From RGIG990 sp045589455 (lineage in GTDB: Bacteria; Verrucomicrobiota; Kiritimatiellia; RFP12; UBA3636), in NCBI GenBank assembly GCA_045589455.1, contig JAZNPC010000053.1, forward strand, positions 1 through 20,564: a stretch of 20,564 nucleotides of DNA, in the 5' to 3' direction. Of this stretch, positions 6,887 through 15,969 are shown one piece after another. Position 1 is the first letter of the stretch. Every line of letters begins with the position of its first letter. The position numbers were made by a program, and so were the translations under genes. The notes under the pieces were generated by a model, which saw nothing but the letters and a program-made list of their open reading frames with translations, searched no databases and was not told the origin of the DNA.

Positions 6887-7150
6887 ATGAGTCAGATTGA
6901 TACCCAAGCAATTCGTAAACAGTTCCAGCGCCACGAAAAAGATACAGGTTCCTGCGAGGTTCAGGTAGCGGTGCTAACTAAGAAAATTGAACACCTAACA
7001 GAGCATCTTAAGACAAATCGTAAGGATCACGCTTCACGTTTTGGTCTAATCAAGATGGTTAACACTCGTCGTAGCCTTTTGGATTACCTAAAGCGCACAG
7101 ATGAGCCACGTTACCAGGCTCTTATCAAGGAGCTCAGCATCCGCCGCTAA
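6887..7150 (+). CDS. rpsO: 30S ribosomal protein uS15
   Basis: An 87-residue protein of the usual uS15 length. Recognisable family stretches are GSCEVQVAVLTKKIEHLTEHLKTN, then DHASRFGLIKMVNTRRSLLDYLKR and a final basic tail. uS15 binds the central domain of 16S rRNA early in small-subunit assembly. AAGGA (6869-6873) is the ribosome-binding site. ATGAC (6873-6877) can pair with GTCAT (6884-6888), covering part of the ribosome-binding site and the start codon. In other bacteria uS15 represses its own translation through its leader, so this may be an autoregulatory site, though the stem is short. The rpsO-pnp gene order is widely conserved. Confidence 0.97.
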   Translation: MSQIDTQAIRKQFQRHEKDTGSCEVQVAVLTKKIEHLTEHLKTNRKDHASRFGLIKMVNTRRSLLDYLKRTDEPRYQALIKELSIRR

Positions 7151-7169
7151 TTTTAGAGCGCGGAAGACG

Positions 7170-7202
7170 AAAGCTGCCCAGAAGAAAAGCTGGGTGGCTT
7201 TT
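7170..7202 (+). terminator. First hairpin after rpsO (probable terminator)
   Basis: A 12-bp stem, 7170-7181 with 7190-7201, containing two G-U pairs, with an eight-base loop and a short T4 tract. Only 20 bases after the rpsO stop. Confidence 0.7.
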
Positions 7203-7250
7203 GTTGCACTATTATCTATTGCCCAATAAATGTTCCGGGCATTAGGCAAG

Positions 7251-7299
7251 GTCTCTAGCAGCGGTAAATGGTTCTCCCATTTTGCTAGAGACATTTTTT
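7251..7299 (+). terminator. Second, long hairpin terminator before pnp
   Basis: GTCTCTAGCA (7251-7260) pairs perfectly with TGCTAGAGAC (7283-7292). Inside, AAATGG (7266-7271) pairs with CCATTT (7277-7282), leaving a five-base bulge and a five-base loop. The run ATTTTTT follows. It is much stronger than the first hairpin. Confidence 0.8.
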
Positions 7300-7405
7300 A
7301 TTACACATATTCGTGATAGAGTAAATACCCCACGTAAGCTATATTTTTTGGTATTCTCTCATTGGGTAATTTTTCTATCATAATTCACATTAGGAATGAA
7401 TAATT

Positions 7406-9526
7406 ATGAAAGATTCAATTTCAGTAAGCACACAGCTAGGTGGTAAGACTCTTACTATCGAGACAGGTCTATTGGCACGTCAAGCAGCTGGTGCAGTTCT
7501 AGTTTCACTAGATGATATTGTTGTGTTCTCAGCTGTAACAAATACAGATGAACCACGTGAGGGCGTAGATTTCTTCCCTCTACAGGTAGAATATCGCGAG
7601 AAGTACTATGCAGCAGGTCGTTTTCCTGGCGGTTACTTCAAGCGTGAGTCCCGTCCAAGCGAGAAGGAAATTCTAACTGCTCGTTTGACAGACCGTCCAA
7701 TCCGCCCACTATTCCCTGATGGCTACCACAATGACGTTCAGGTAAACAATACCCTAATGTCATGCGATGGCGTAACAGAGCCAGATTTCTTGAGTGTTAT
7801 TGCTGCTTCTGCTGCATTACACATCTCAGAAATCCCATTCATGGGTCCAATTGGTGCTGTCCGCGTAGGCCGCGTTAATGGCGAATTCGTTTTGAACCCA
7901 ACTCAAGAGCAACGTCAGAATGGCGATCTTGACCTTCTATACAGTGGTATGAAGGGCCGCTTCCTAATGATGGAGGGCGGTGCAAACGAGATTCCTGAGG
8001 CAGATTTCCTTGCAGCTCTAAAGTTTGGTCAAGAGGCAGTTGAGAAGATTATCGCTCTACAGGAAGAGCTACGTGCAAAGCTTGGTCTTCCAGAGAAGGT
8101 AGTTGTTGATGGTGATGCTTGCAATAAGGAACTCCTAGAGGCTGCTCGTGCAGAGGCTGCAGAAAAGCTAGCAGATGCCCTAACAATTCCTGGTAAGCTG
8201 GAGCGTCAGAACACAGTTAACGATCTAAAGGCTGCTCTTAAGGAAGCTCTACTTGTTAAGTTCCCTGAGATGACAGATGAAGAGTTCCGCGCAATGTTCG
8301 ATGCATTCGAAATCGAGACTGTTCGCAAGAATGTTCTAGAGCGTGGTAAGCGTATCGATGGCCGTGGCTTTGATGATTTGCGTCCACTTTATGCTCAGGT
8401 TGGTGTGCTACCTCGTGCTCATGGTTCTGCTGTATTCTCACGCGGTGAGACACAGAGCTTGGGTGTGCTAACACTTGGCACAATGTCAGATGCTCAAGAG
8501 CTTGATGCAATTACAGGTGGCCCAATTTCTAAGAACTTTATGCTACACTACAACTTCCCTCCATACTGCACAGGTGAGGTTGGTCGTCTAGGTACAACAG
8601 GTCGCCGTGAGATCGGTCATGGTAACCTAGCAGAGCGTGCATTGGCTCCAGTAATCCCTGAAGATTATAAGTACTCAGTACGTATGGTTTCTGAGATTAT
8701 GGGCTCAAATGGTTCTTCTTCAATGGCTTCAATTTGCGTTGGCACACTAGCACTTATGGATGCAGGTGTGCCTATCCGTAAGCCAGTAGCAGGTATCTCT
8801 TGTGGTCTATTTACAACACCAGATGAGAGCAAGGCTATCCTTGTAACTGATATTCTCGGTGCTGAGGATCACTGCGGTGATATGGACTTCAAGATTGGCG
8901 GTACTCGCGATGGTATCACAGGCTTCCAGGTTGACCTAAAGATTCGTGGTCTAACATGGGATCTTGTTGAGCAGGCTATCGAGCGTGACCGTGTTGCTCG
9001 TATGAAGATTCTTGATTTTATCGAGTCTATTATCCCTGCTCCACGTGAGGACTTGTCTCCTTATGCTCCACGCATTGAGACAATTCAAATTCCAGTTGAT
9101 AAGATTGGTGGCTTGATTGGTCCTGGTGGAAAGAATATCCGTGCTATCACAGCTCTATCTGGTGCACAAATTGATATTAGCGATGACGGTGTTGTAAGCA
9201 TCTTTGCTTCATCTAAGGAGTCAATGGATTGTGCTCGCCGTGAGGTTAATAAGATTGCTGCAGAGCCAGAAGAGGGTATGCTTTATGAGGGTACAGTAAC
9301 CGGTGTTAAGGAATTCGGTGCATTCGTTGAAATCCTTCCTGGTATTGATGGACTCTGCCACATCAGCGAGCTCAGCGATCAGCGCGTACGTGCTGTTGAG
9401 GATGTTTGCAAGGTTGGTGATAAGATGTGGGTAAAGTGCGTTGCTATCGATGATCGTGGCAGAATTAAGCTAAGCCGCAAAGAAGCAATGAAGGAAATTG
9501 CAGAGAAGGATGCTGCTCAAGCATAA
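7406..9526 (+). CDS. pnp: Polyribonucleotide nucleotidyltransferase (PNPase)
   Basis: This 706-residue protein has the typical length of PNPase, a trimeric 3'-to-5' phosphorolytic exoribonuclease central to mRNA decay. Two RNase PH-like domains occupy about 1-225 and 310-540, joined by a helical linker. The first includes FFPLQVEYREKYYAAGRFPGGYFKRE and LTDRPIRPLFP; the catalytic second one includes RGETQSLGVLTLG and EIMGSNGSSSMASICVGTLALMDAG. The KH domain has its GPGGK loop at about 572-576. The S1 domain runs from about 623 to 692 (YEGTVTGVKEFGAFVEILPGIDGLCHISEL). The gene follows rpsO but is separated by two terminators, so it probably has its own promoter in 7300-7390, where I found no clear match to -35/-10 boxes. 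Codon choice is strongly biased (CTA, ACA, CCA, CGT), as for a highly expressed gene. Confidence 0.98.
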   Translation: MKDSISVSTQLGGKTLTIETGLLARQAAGAVLVSLDDIVVFSAVTNTDEPREGVDFFPLQVEYREKYYAAGRFPGGYFKRESRPSEKEILTARLTDRPIRPLFPDGYHNDVQVNNTLMSCDGVTEPDFLSVIAASAALHISEIPFMGPIGAVRVGRVNGEFVLNPTQEQRQNGDLDLLYSGMKGRFLMMEGGANEIPEADFLAALKFGQEAVEKIIALQEELRAKLGLPEKVVVDGDACNKELLEAARAEAAEKLADALTIPGKLERQNTVNDLKAALKEALLVKFPEMTDEEFRAMFDAFEIETVRKNVLERGKRIDGRGFDDLRPLYAQVGVLPRAHGSAVFSRGETQSLGVLTLGTMSDAQELDAITGGPISKNFMLHYNFPPYCTGEVGRLGTTGRREIGHGNLAERALAPVIPEDYKYSVRMVSEIMGSNGSSSMASICVGTLALMDAGVPIRKPVAGISCGLFTTPDESKAILVTDILGAEDHCGDMDFKIGGTRDGITGFQVDLKIRGLTWDLVEQAIERDRVARMKILDFIESIIPAPREDLSPYAPRIETIQIPVDKIGGLIGPGGKNIRAITALSGAQIDISDDGVVSIFASSKESMDCARREVNKIAAEPEEGMLYEGTVTGVKEFGAFVEILPGIDGLCHISELSDQRVRAVEDVCKVGDKMWVKCVAIDDRGRIKLSRKEAMKEIAEKDAAQA

Positions 9527-9546
9527 GCAATTTTTATTTAAACATT

Positions 9547-9576
9547 GAGACTGACCGCCAAGTGGTGGTCGGTCTC
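9547..9576 (+). terminator. Hairpin after pnp
   Basis: A 13-bp stem (9547-9559 with 9564-9576, two G-U pairs) closes an AAGT loop. No T-run follows, so it may protect the 3' end or act as a weak terminator. Confidence 0.5.
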
Positions 9577-9593
9577 ATAAATCTGACTTAATG

Positions 9594-9630
9594 ACGCCGA
9601 TTGATTTCTAATAAACTATTCAGTCGGCGT
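9594..9630. other. Hairpin ahead of the barrel protein gene
   Basis: ACGCCGATTGA (9594-9604) pairs with TCAGTCGGCGT (9620-9630), 11 bp with one G-U, followed by TATTT. It could be the true pnp terminator or a leader structure of the next gene. Confidence 0.45.
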
Positions 9631-9653
9631 TATTTGCAAAAAAGGACAAAAAA

Positions 9654-10178
9654 ATGAAAAAGTTTTTTACAGTTATGACTCTAGCTTTAGTAGCTTTTGT
9701 TAGTACATCAGCAATGGCTGGTAGAACAGACGAGGGCACATGGACTGTAGGTGCAGATTTTATGTTTGACTCTGCCACAGTTGCTGGACCATATGCTACT
9801 TTAGAGTTTGAACTAGGTAAGTTTACTAAGACAAATCAGCTTTGGGGTGGTACATTAGAGTTGACAACAGATGATTATGTAACCGTTGTTACAGCTGGTC
9901 CAAAATATGAATATTATTTTGATATAGGTAAACCATACATTCCATATGTTGGTGTTGGAATTCAAGCAGCTTATTCATCCTATGATTTAGGAAAGAGTGA
10001 TAGCGAATTTGCATTAGTTGGTGAACTTAATCTAGGTATGAAGTTCTACCTAACAGAAAATACCGCCATAGATATGTCTATCAATGCTGCTGCAGCAAGT
10101 GGTGATATTTATTCTGATGAAGATGGTATGACATCAAACAATATTGATTTTACAATTGGTTTTGATTTTTGCTTCTAA
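9654..10178 (+). CDS. Small outer-membrane beta-barrel protein
   Basis: This 174-residue exported protein starts with a clean signal peptide (MKKFFTVMTLALVAFVSTSAMA, cut after AMA, about residue 22). The mature part consists of alternating strands with glycine and aromatic residues, such as TWTVGADFMFDSATVAGPYATLEFE, KYEYYFDIGKPYIPYVGVGIQAAYSS and LNLGMKFYLTENTAIDMSINA. It ends in IDFTIGFDFCF with a C-terminal phenylalanine, the signal for barrel assembly. This fits the eight-strand OmpA-like/OmpW-like small barrels (PF13505-type). The role is unknown; such proteins are often structural or small-molecule porins. AAGGA at about 9642-9646 supports the start. The next gene begins 45 bases downstream, so the two may be co-transcribed. 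Confidence 0.75.
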   Translation: MKKFFTVMTLALVAFVSTSAMAGRTDEGTWTVGADFMFDSATVAGPYATLEFELGKFTKTNQLWGGTLELTTDDYVTVVTAGPKYEYYFDIGKPYIPYVGVGIQAAYSSYDLGKSDSEFALVGELNLGMKFYLTENTAIDMSINAAAASGDIYSDEDGMTSNNIDFTIGFDFCF

Positions 10179-10223
10179 TTTATAAAGTAAAGTTGTAATA
10201 ATTTAGTTTAATTAAGGAACAAA

Positions 10224-11330
10224 ATGAGCAAGGTTTATAACATCGGTGTAATACCAGGTGATGGTACAGGTCCAGAGGTAATTGGCGAAGGTATGAAGGT
10301 CCTTCAGGCTGCTGCAAAGAAATATGGCTTTGAGCTATCCTTCACAAAGTATGATTTTGGTGGTGAGCTATATATGAGCACTGGAAAACTTCTTGATGAT
10401 TCTGATATTGCAGAGCTAAAGAAGCATGATGCTCTATATCTTGGTGCTATTGGTCACACAAAGGTAAAGCCAGGCATCCTAGAGAAGAATATTCTTTTGA
10501 AGCTACGCTTTGAGCTTGATCAATACATCAATCTCCGCCCAATTAAGCTTTATCCAGGAGTTGAAACTCCTATTAAGAATAAGGGACCAGAGGAGATTGA
10601 CTACGTTGTAGTTCGTGAGAACACTGGTGGTATGTATACAGGCTGTGGTGGTGTTGTAATGAAGGGCACACCTCACGAGTTTGCTGTTCAAGAAATGTCA
10701 TATAGCCGCCATCAGGTTGAGCGTTGCCTACGCTTTGCTTTTGAATTTGCAAAGAAGCGTCATACAGCTGATAACCCATGGCGTGGCTTGAGTGCAGAGG
10801 CAAAGGCTGCAGGAAAGACAGCTCGTCTAACACTCTGTGGTAAGACAAATGTGCTAACACACGTATTTGGCTTGTGGGAGCGTGCATTCCATGAAATCGC
10901 AGAGGAATATCCAATGGTTGAGTGCAACTATTGCCATGTTGATGCAACAACTCTCTATATGGTTCAGTGCCCAGAAATCTTCGATGTTATCGTAACAGAG
11001 AATATGTTTGGTGATATCATTACTGACCTTGCAGCTTGCACACAGGGCGGTCTTGGTGTCGCTGCTGGTGGTAACCTAAATCCAGAGGGATTGAGCATGT
11101 TTGAGCCAATCGGTGGAACAGCACCTCTATGGACTGGCAAGAACGCAATTAATCCTCTTGCAGCAATTGGTGCTGGTGCAATCATGCTACAAACTCTTGG
11201 TGAGAAGGAAGCAGGCGATGCTATTGAGGCAGCGATTGCTCGCGTGACACCAAAGATGAAGAGCCAGCTGGCTAATGAAATGGGCTACACAACAACCGAG
11301 GTTGGTGACCTAGTTGTTGCTGAGCTATAA
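10224..11330 (+). CDS. leuB: Isocitrate/isopropylmalate dehydrogenase family protein, LeuB-like
   Basis: This 368-residue protein is a beta-decarboxylating dehydrogenase. Visible family residues are GVIPGDGTGPEV (8-19), substrate arginines in LLKLRFELDQYINLRP (R95, R105) and VVVRENTGGMYTG (R131), the catalytic lysine in KTNV (K207), and metal-binding aspartates in HVDATTLYMV (D240) and MFGDIITDLA (D264, D268). LLxLRxxL points to 3-isopropylmalate as substrate, that is the third step of leucine synthesis. The coenzyme loop is unusual: residues 294-312 read EPIGGTAPLWTGKNAINPL, where LeuB usually has EPxHGSAPDIAGxxxANP. No leuA, leuC or leuD is near, so malate- or tartrate-type substrates remain possible. 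AAGGA precedes the start. A strong terminator follows five bases after the stop. Confidence 0.75.
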   Translation: MSKVYNIGVIPGDGTGPEVIGEGMKVLQAAAKKYGFELSFTKYDFGGELYMSTGKLLDDSDIAELKKHDALYLGAIGHTKVKPGILEKNILLKLRFELDQYINLRPIKLYPGVETPIKNKGPEEIDYVVVRENTGGMYTGCGGVVMKGTPHEFAVQEMSYSRHQVERCLRFAFEFAKKRHTADNPWRGLSAEAKAAGKTARLTLCGKTNVLTHVFGLWERAFHEIAEEYPMVECNYCHVDATTLYMVQCPEIFDVIVTENMFGDIITDLAACTQGGLGVAAGGNLNPEGLSMFEPIGGTAPLWTGKNAINPLAAIGAGAIMLQTLGEKEAGDAIEAAIARVTPKMKSQLANEMGYTTTEVGDLVVAEL

Positions 11331-11334
11331 AAAT

Positions 11335-11373
11335 AAAAACGGCGTGGGCTACGGTTCACGCCGTTTTTATTTT
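11335..11373 (+). terminator. Intrinsic terminator after the LeuB-like gene
   Basis: AAAAACGGCGTG (11335-11346) pairs perfectly with CACGCCGTTTTT (11357-11368) around a 10-base loop, followed by ATTTT. The A-rich 5' side could also make it work on the minus strand, but no minus-strand gene needs it. Confidence 0.92.
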
Positions 11374-11477
11374 GTAGCAGAATCAAATGGTAGTAGTGCG
11401 AGGACGGTCGAACGCAATCGCACCAACTTTCGGCAAAACAGACGACACTCCGTGTGTGATTTTTCTATATTTAGTAT

Positions 11478-11506
11478 TTGACAATAGATGCTATAGATAG
11501 TAATAT
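11478..11506 (+). promoter_or_regulatory. Near-consensus promoter of the large surface protein gene
   Basis: TTGACA (11478-11483), a 17-base spacer and TAATAT (11501-11506). Transcription from about 11513 would leave a leader of about 92 bases. This is the best -35/-10 pair in the window. Confidence 0.8.
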
Positions 11507-11604
11507 TTTGTGCGATTATATGTTTTATTAGGCGTTTACAATTAAGTACTTATTGTAGTTTTATGAAACAAAATTTTTAGTATTGTTTTAATGTTGTAGG
11601 TTGT

Positions 11605-14600
11605 ATGAATATGAAAAAAATCTCAAAAATTATTTCTGTATTGTGTGTTGTGCTTTTGCCATTGTCTGCATTTACAGCAGATGCTTTGCCAAAGCCTATT
11701 ATTGGTGAGTTTTCTCATGGCGTAAAATTCTCCGTTTCAGGATATGAGGGAACTGAGACACTTGAGAATTTCCCTGTTCTTGTAAAGCTCGAGAATGATG
11801 TCCCATCTCGCTTTAGCTATTTTGATGTTGCATCAAATGATAACGGCAGTGATATTTGCTTTATTGATATGCAAGGAAAAGGAATCCCGTTTGATATTGA
11901 GGTTTGGGACCCAATGGGTACATCATATATCTGGGTTTCTCTTCCAGAAATGACAAATGGCACTGAGTTTGTAATGTGCTATGGTTCAACAACAAAAGGA
12001 AAAGATATTTGTCCTGAAAACCCATGGGGCTCATATAAAGGCGTTTGGTACATGGAAAACACAAGCCCTGTAGATGAGGCAAATGATTACGATGGCACTG
12101 GTACATCACAGCTTTCTGTAACAAATGGTGTAATTGGAAATTCAGTTTGGTATCCAAATATTTCAGGTGAGGCTATTTCATGCGGATCAACAATGCAAAA
12201 TTCAGACCTTGCAAATGGTTTTGTAGTTGAAGGTTGGATTAATCCTGCAATGTATGGCGGAGCTGGCGATGGTCGTGCAATTTTTGGAAAATATCAATTT
12301 ATTTCTTTCCGAATTGCTAGCCAAAATCAAATAACTGTTACAACACCAAGAATTGAGGACCATAAGGTTTATTTTACTCTTCCAAATGTGAACGAATGGT
12401 ATCACATAGCATTGTCATTCAAACCAAATACAACACAAGGAATGAAGCTTTATGTTAATGGTCAGTTGAAATCAACTATGAATGCCTCTAAGGTTCAAAA
12501 TTTAGACCAATTTGGAGAAATGTGGTTAGGACGTAATGAGTGGAGCGATCAAAGATTTTATGGTGCAATTGATGAGATGCGTTTGTCTGATCAAATCCGT
12601 TCCGCAGATTGGATTGCAGCATCCTACAGTACAGTGTCAAAGGATGATTTTCTAACATCTGGAATTGCACAGAATTATGATCAAAAAGCAGAGCCAAATG
12701 CTGGCATTATAGTTACAGAAGTTGGATATACAAATGCTTTAATTTCTGTTTTAGTTGGAAATCTTGGAACAAGTCCAGACTTTTCCCAAGATGCCTCATG
12801 GGTGGATTCTGAGTTGATTATTTCAGAAAAAGAAGATTTTTCTACATATTTTCTAAAAACACAGCTAGAAAGATTTGATGCTCCAACAACAAGAATAATT
12901 CCAGTTTCTGGATTAACCACAAATACAACATATTTTGTAAAGTTTGTTTCAAAAAACAACTTTGATTTAGGAGCAGAGAGTCATATAATTTCTTTTCAAA
13001 CATTAACTCCAGGAGCACCTACAGGAATAGTAGATTTTCTTTCTTCAAGTATTGATAGTATCACTATTTCAGGCAAGGTTATTGATTTTGGCGTTGGTGC
13101 TAAAGCTGTAAAAATTTTTGCAGAGGCTTCTACATCAGAGGATTTTAGTAATGCAATAAGTTCAGAGAAAATGTCTGCTGAAATTGATAGTGTTGAGTTT
13201 TTGGTTGTTGAAGGACTCGCTCTTAATACAAGTTACTATTTGCGTCTTGGAATAGAAAATGATTGGGGAGTCGTCACTTATGTGCCATATGATACGACGC
13301 AAGCTACATTAGAGGCACCGGCTCAAATATCTGAGATTAGTTTTTTGGCAAATAGAATTGACCCTAATGAGTTTGGGTATCGTATAGAGTGGGATATAAT
13401 AAACGTTGAAGATGGAGCAGTAGTTGATGTAGAACTATTTATAGATGGGGAATTTGTTGAGTCATGGGAAAATTGCGGTGGTACAATGGGTTATGTATAC
13501 TATGGCGCTAAAGGATCTACACATCTTGTAAAGGTAGTTGCTACTGTCGCTTTGGATGGGAATGAGTATAAAACAGAAAAAATCCGTGAAGTAACGCTTG
13601 GTAAGAATAATTTTGTCGTTGGATATATAAATTCATATGTTCCTGTAGTAACAAAGGTTGGGGATACGATAACACTTCCTCGGTTAAAAACCACTAAGGG
13701 GTATTACGAGCTTCAGGATATTCGCCCATTCGTATTAGAGGATGATGGTGTAACAATGACTGCGATAGAGACAGGATTTACAACTGTGGTCGAATACGAT
13801 ATTGATGTTACAACTGGCGAACTTACAAGAAAAGCAGAAATGCAGTTAGCGATTTGTGCTCCAACACCTAAGGGCGAGGGTAATGTGTTCGTTGCAGAAT
13901 CGAGAAAAGCAGATATTACTTGGTCCGATTTAACATTATGGACAAATATTACTGACCCAACGGCAGAACCATCATATCCAAATGGTAAGGATGATATAGC
14001 AATTATCCCTATCGGTAGAGAAAAGAAATGCTTTGTTGATACAGATGTAACTGTCGGAGCATTATATGTAGGATGGACAGCTGAAGATTTGTTGAGAGGA
14101 ACGATTCGTATTGAAGGAAAGAATGGAGCAACACTTACATTTGATACTAGTGATGGTTCACAGGCTTTGTTACGGGTTACTGGGTTAGGTCGCTGGGATG
14201 TTTCACCTAAAGAGTCATTCTTCTATTTAGGAAATGAAAATGCGGATAAGCCTAATCTGTTGTCAGTAGCAATGCCAAATGGGTTGATTTATGATTGTGG
14301 CAAGCATCCAGACTATACGGATACAGAGCTACGAGATACGTTTAATAATATCAGGATTGGCAATGGTTATACTACTCCAATAGAGGTGCCAGAGGGCAAG
14401 ATTTTCCATATAATTAATGTAGACCATGGAAATCCTGGCGGTCATGGCCAAAATGCTCAGCATTCCAATTTCCGGTGGAACAATGGTTCGCAGGTTTATG
14501 GAAAGGGTACAATTATATATGATGGATCGGCAGGATATTTCAATGGTGCTTTAACCGATTTTGCTGGAACCTTAATAGTTCGCAATAAGCAAAAGTATGA

Positions 14601-15969
14601 TAGAGTTGGAATAGGAGATAGGGATGGAGGTTATTGGCTATATAATGCAGGAACCTGGGGTCCAACAAATTCTACATTAGTTATTGAAGGACATGTAGAA
14701 TATACTGGAGTAAATTCTTCTGTTGGCGTAGTAACGTATGGCTCTGCACATGCATGGGGAGCATGGGGCCCTGGTTCAAATAGCTTGCACCAGGCAGGAA
14801 TGGTTTTACATGGAGGTACATATTATCAAAGACCTCAAGCAAACGAAGATTGGGCTGCTGCAGGTATTACAAAAATTCCTAATTGGGCAGAAAAACTCGT
14901 TGTAAGTAATGGTTACTCTTGTGTTAAAATGTATAAAACAGGTGTTCCTACAAATCGTGTTGAATTTATGAGCTTAGAGCAAGCTAATAGAGGAACATTT
15001 ATTGTGGACAGTACAGATACGCAGGCTACTACAGAGCCAGCAGAAGGTGCTAATGCAAATCATATAATTATTCATGGTATGGAGAAGCATGCTATTGGTG
15101 GAGGAGGAGAGCCAGGAAGCGAGACAGAGTCAATCATCCCTTGGATGATTTGCACTAAGCAATGGCCAAATAGAGCATATTTCCCATACCGAGGAGATCG
15201 TGCAGATGAGACAAATGTTGTCTGCTTTAAAAATGCACATCCAACAAGTCAGGCACTAGATGTGGTTCAAGATAGCAATGCAAACGTTTTTGTAAATGGT
15301 GCGTCAATTGCATTGACAAGAGATTTGACAGTTAATTCTCTTTGCATCAATAGAAACTATAATAACGGCACTGCATTAGGAGAGGGGCGAACCCTAACCA
15401 TTACCTCTGGAGGTTTGATTTTGGAGGGGGAAACATCTGTTATCGGGTATGAGTCAGATTATTTAGCAAATAAATCTGGAACAATTTATTTCCCAAATCC
15501 AGCTTACATTTATTCCACAATACAATCAACCTCTGCACCAAATCAGATTTGGGCATCAATTGTCGCTCCTAAGGGAGCTGCAATTTCCTTCCCAGGAGAT
15601 TTTGTCTTGGGTGGTAATCAAACTGGTATTGATGAAGAGCTAGCTATAAATGGAACTCGAGTAACACTCGGTTCAGCTACAACAGATTGCCTTTTGGATG
15701 TGCCTGTCCGCTTAGAGGGAGGGGCAACAAAGCTTACACTTAGGAATCTTAATACGCTTCTTCAGCAATCCTTATATTTGAATGACCATGCAACAATAGG
15801 ACCAAAGGTTAATGTTGCTTCGTCAGAGAAGGTTGCGAAGGTAAATAAGTTGTTTATCAATGGAGAATCAGTACCACGAGGTACCTATGGCTCCTCCAGC
15901 TCAAGTGCAGAATTTGTTGATGATGAGCATTTTGTAGGGGGGTGGAATTGTTCAGGTGCTTTCAGATGA
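11605..15969 (+). CDS. Large exported surface protein: DUF2341, LamG-like, FnIII-like and beta-rich passenger
   Basis: This 1454-residue protein starts with a signal peptide (to about residue 25, LSAFTADA). Residues about 38-150 match DUF2341 (PF10102): FPVLVKLEND, DICFIDMQGKGIPFDIEVWDP, YIWVSLPEM, GVWYMEN. Residues about 170-350 are a LamG/concanavalin-like jelly roll: FVVEGWINP, EWYHIALSF, GMKLYVNGQ, YGAIDEMRLSDQIRSADWIAASY. Three fibronectin III-like units follow at about 365-670, two with the TTYFVKF/TSYYLRLGIEN type strand. From about 680 to the end the sequence is repetitive beta structure rich in N, G, T and Y, as in autotransporter-like passengers, ending with LFINGESVPRGTYGSSSSSA and GGWNCSGAFR. 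No barrel, PEP-CTERM or LPxTG anchor is seen. It is likely secreted or surface-bound and may bind polysaccharide. An ATG at 11611 is an equally good start, as the ribosome-binding site (TAGG) is weak. No clear terminator follows. Confidence 0.8.
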   Translation: MNMKKISKIISVLCVVLLPLSAFTADALPKPIIGEFSHGVKFSVSGYEGTETLENFPVLVKLENDVPSRFSYFDVASNDNGSDICFIDMQGKGIPFDIEVWDPMGTSYIWVSLPEMTNGTEFVMCYGSTTKGKDICPENPWGSYKGVWYMENTSPVDEANDYDGTGTSQLSVTNGVIGNSVWYPNISGEAISCGSTMQNSDLANGFVVEGWINPAMYGGAGDGRAIFGKYQFISFRIASQNQITVTTPRIEDHKVYFTLPNVNEWYHIALSFKPNTTQGMKLYVNGQLKSTMNASKVQNLDQFGEMWLGRNEWSDQRFYGAIDEMRLSDQIRSADWIAASYSTVSKDDFLTSGIAQNYDQKAEPNAGIIVTEVGYTNALISVLVGNLGTSPDFSQDASWVDSELIISEKEDFSTYFLKTQLERFDAPTTRIIPVSGLTTNTTYFVKFVSKNNFDLGAESHIISFQTLTPGAPTGIVDFLSSSIDSITISGKVIDFGVGAKAVKIFAEASTSEDFSNAISSEKMSAEIDSVEFLVVEGLALNTSYYLRLGIENDWGVVTYVPYDTTQATLEAPAQISEISFLANRIDPNEFGYRIEWDIINVEDGAVVDVELFIDGEFVESWENCGGTMGYVYYGAKGSTHLVKVVATVALDGNEYKTEKIREVTLGKNNFVVGYINSYVPVVTKVGDTITLPRLKTTKGYYELQDIRPFVLEDDGVTMTAIETGFTTVVEYDIDVTTGELTRKAEMQLAICAPTPKGEGNVFVAESRKADITWSDLTLWTNITDPTAEPSYPNGKDDIAIIPIGREKKCFVDTDVTVGALYVGWTAEDLLRGTIRIEGKNGATLTFDTSDGSQALLRVTGLGRWDVSPKESFFYLGNENADKPNLLSVAMPNGLIYDCGKHPDYTDTELRDTFNNIRIGNGYTTPIEVPEGKIFHIINVDHGNPGGHGQNAQHSNFRWNNGSQVYGKGTIIYDGSAGYFNGALTDFAGTLIVRNKQKYDRVGIGDRDGGYWLYNAGTWGPTNSTLVIEGHVEYTGVNSSVGVVTYGSAHAWGAWGPGSNSLHQAGMVLHGGTYYQRPQANEDWAAAGITKIPNWAEKLVVSNGYSCVKMYKTGVPTNRVEFMSLEQANRGTFIVDSTDTQATTEPAEGANANHIIIHGMEKHAIGGGGEPGSETESIIPWMICTKQWPNRAYFPYRGDRADETNVVCFKNAHPTSQALDVVQDSNANVFVNGASIALTRDLTVNSLCINRNYNNGTALGEGRTLTITSGGLILEGETSVIGYESDYLANKSGTIYFPNPAYIYSTIQSTSAPNQIWASIVAPKGAAISFPGDFVLGGNQTGIDEELAINGTRVTLGSATTDCLLDVPVRLEGGATKLTLRNLNTLLQQSLYLNDHATIGPKVNVASSEKVAKVNKLFINGESVPRGTYGSSSSSAEFVDDEHFVGGWNCSGAFR

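Noticed and set aside
10573..10950. 125-codon minus-strand frame inside the LeuB-like gene
   Set aside because: Antisense shadow; the plus-strand frame carries all catalytic residues of the family.
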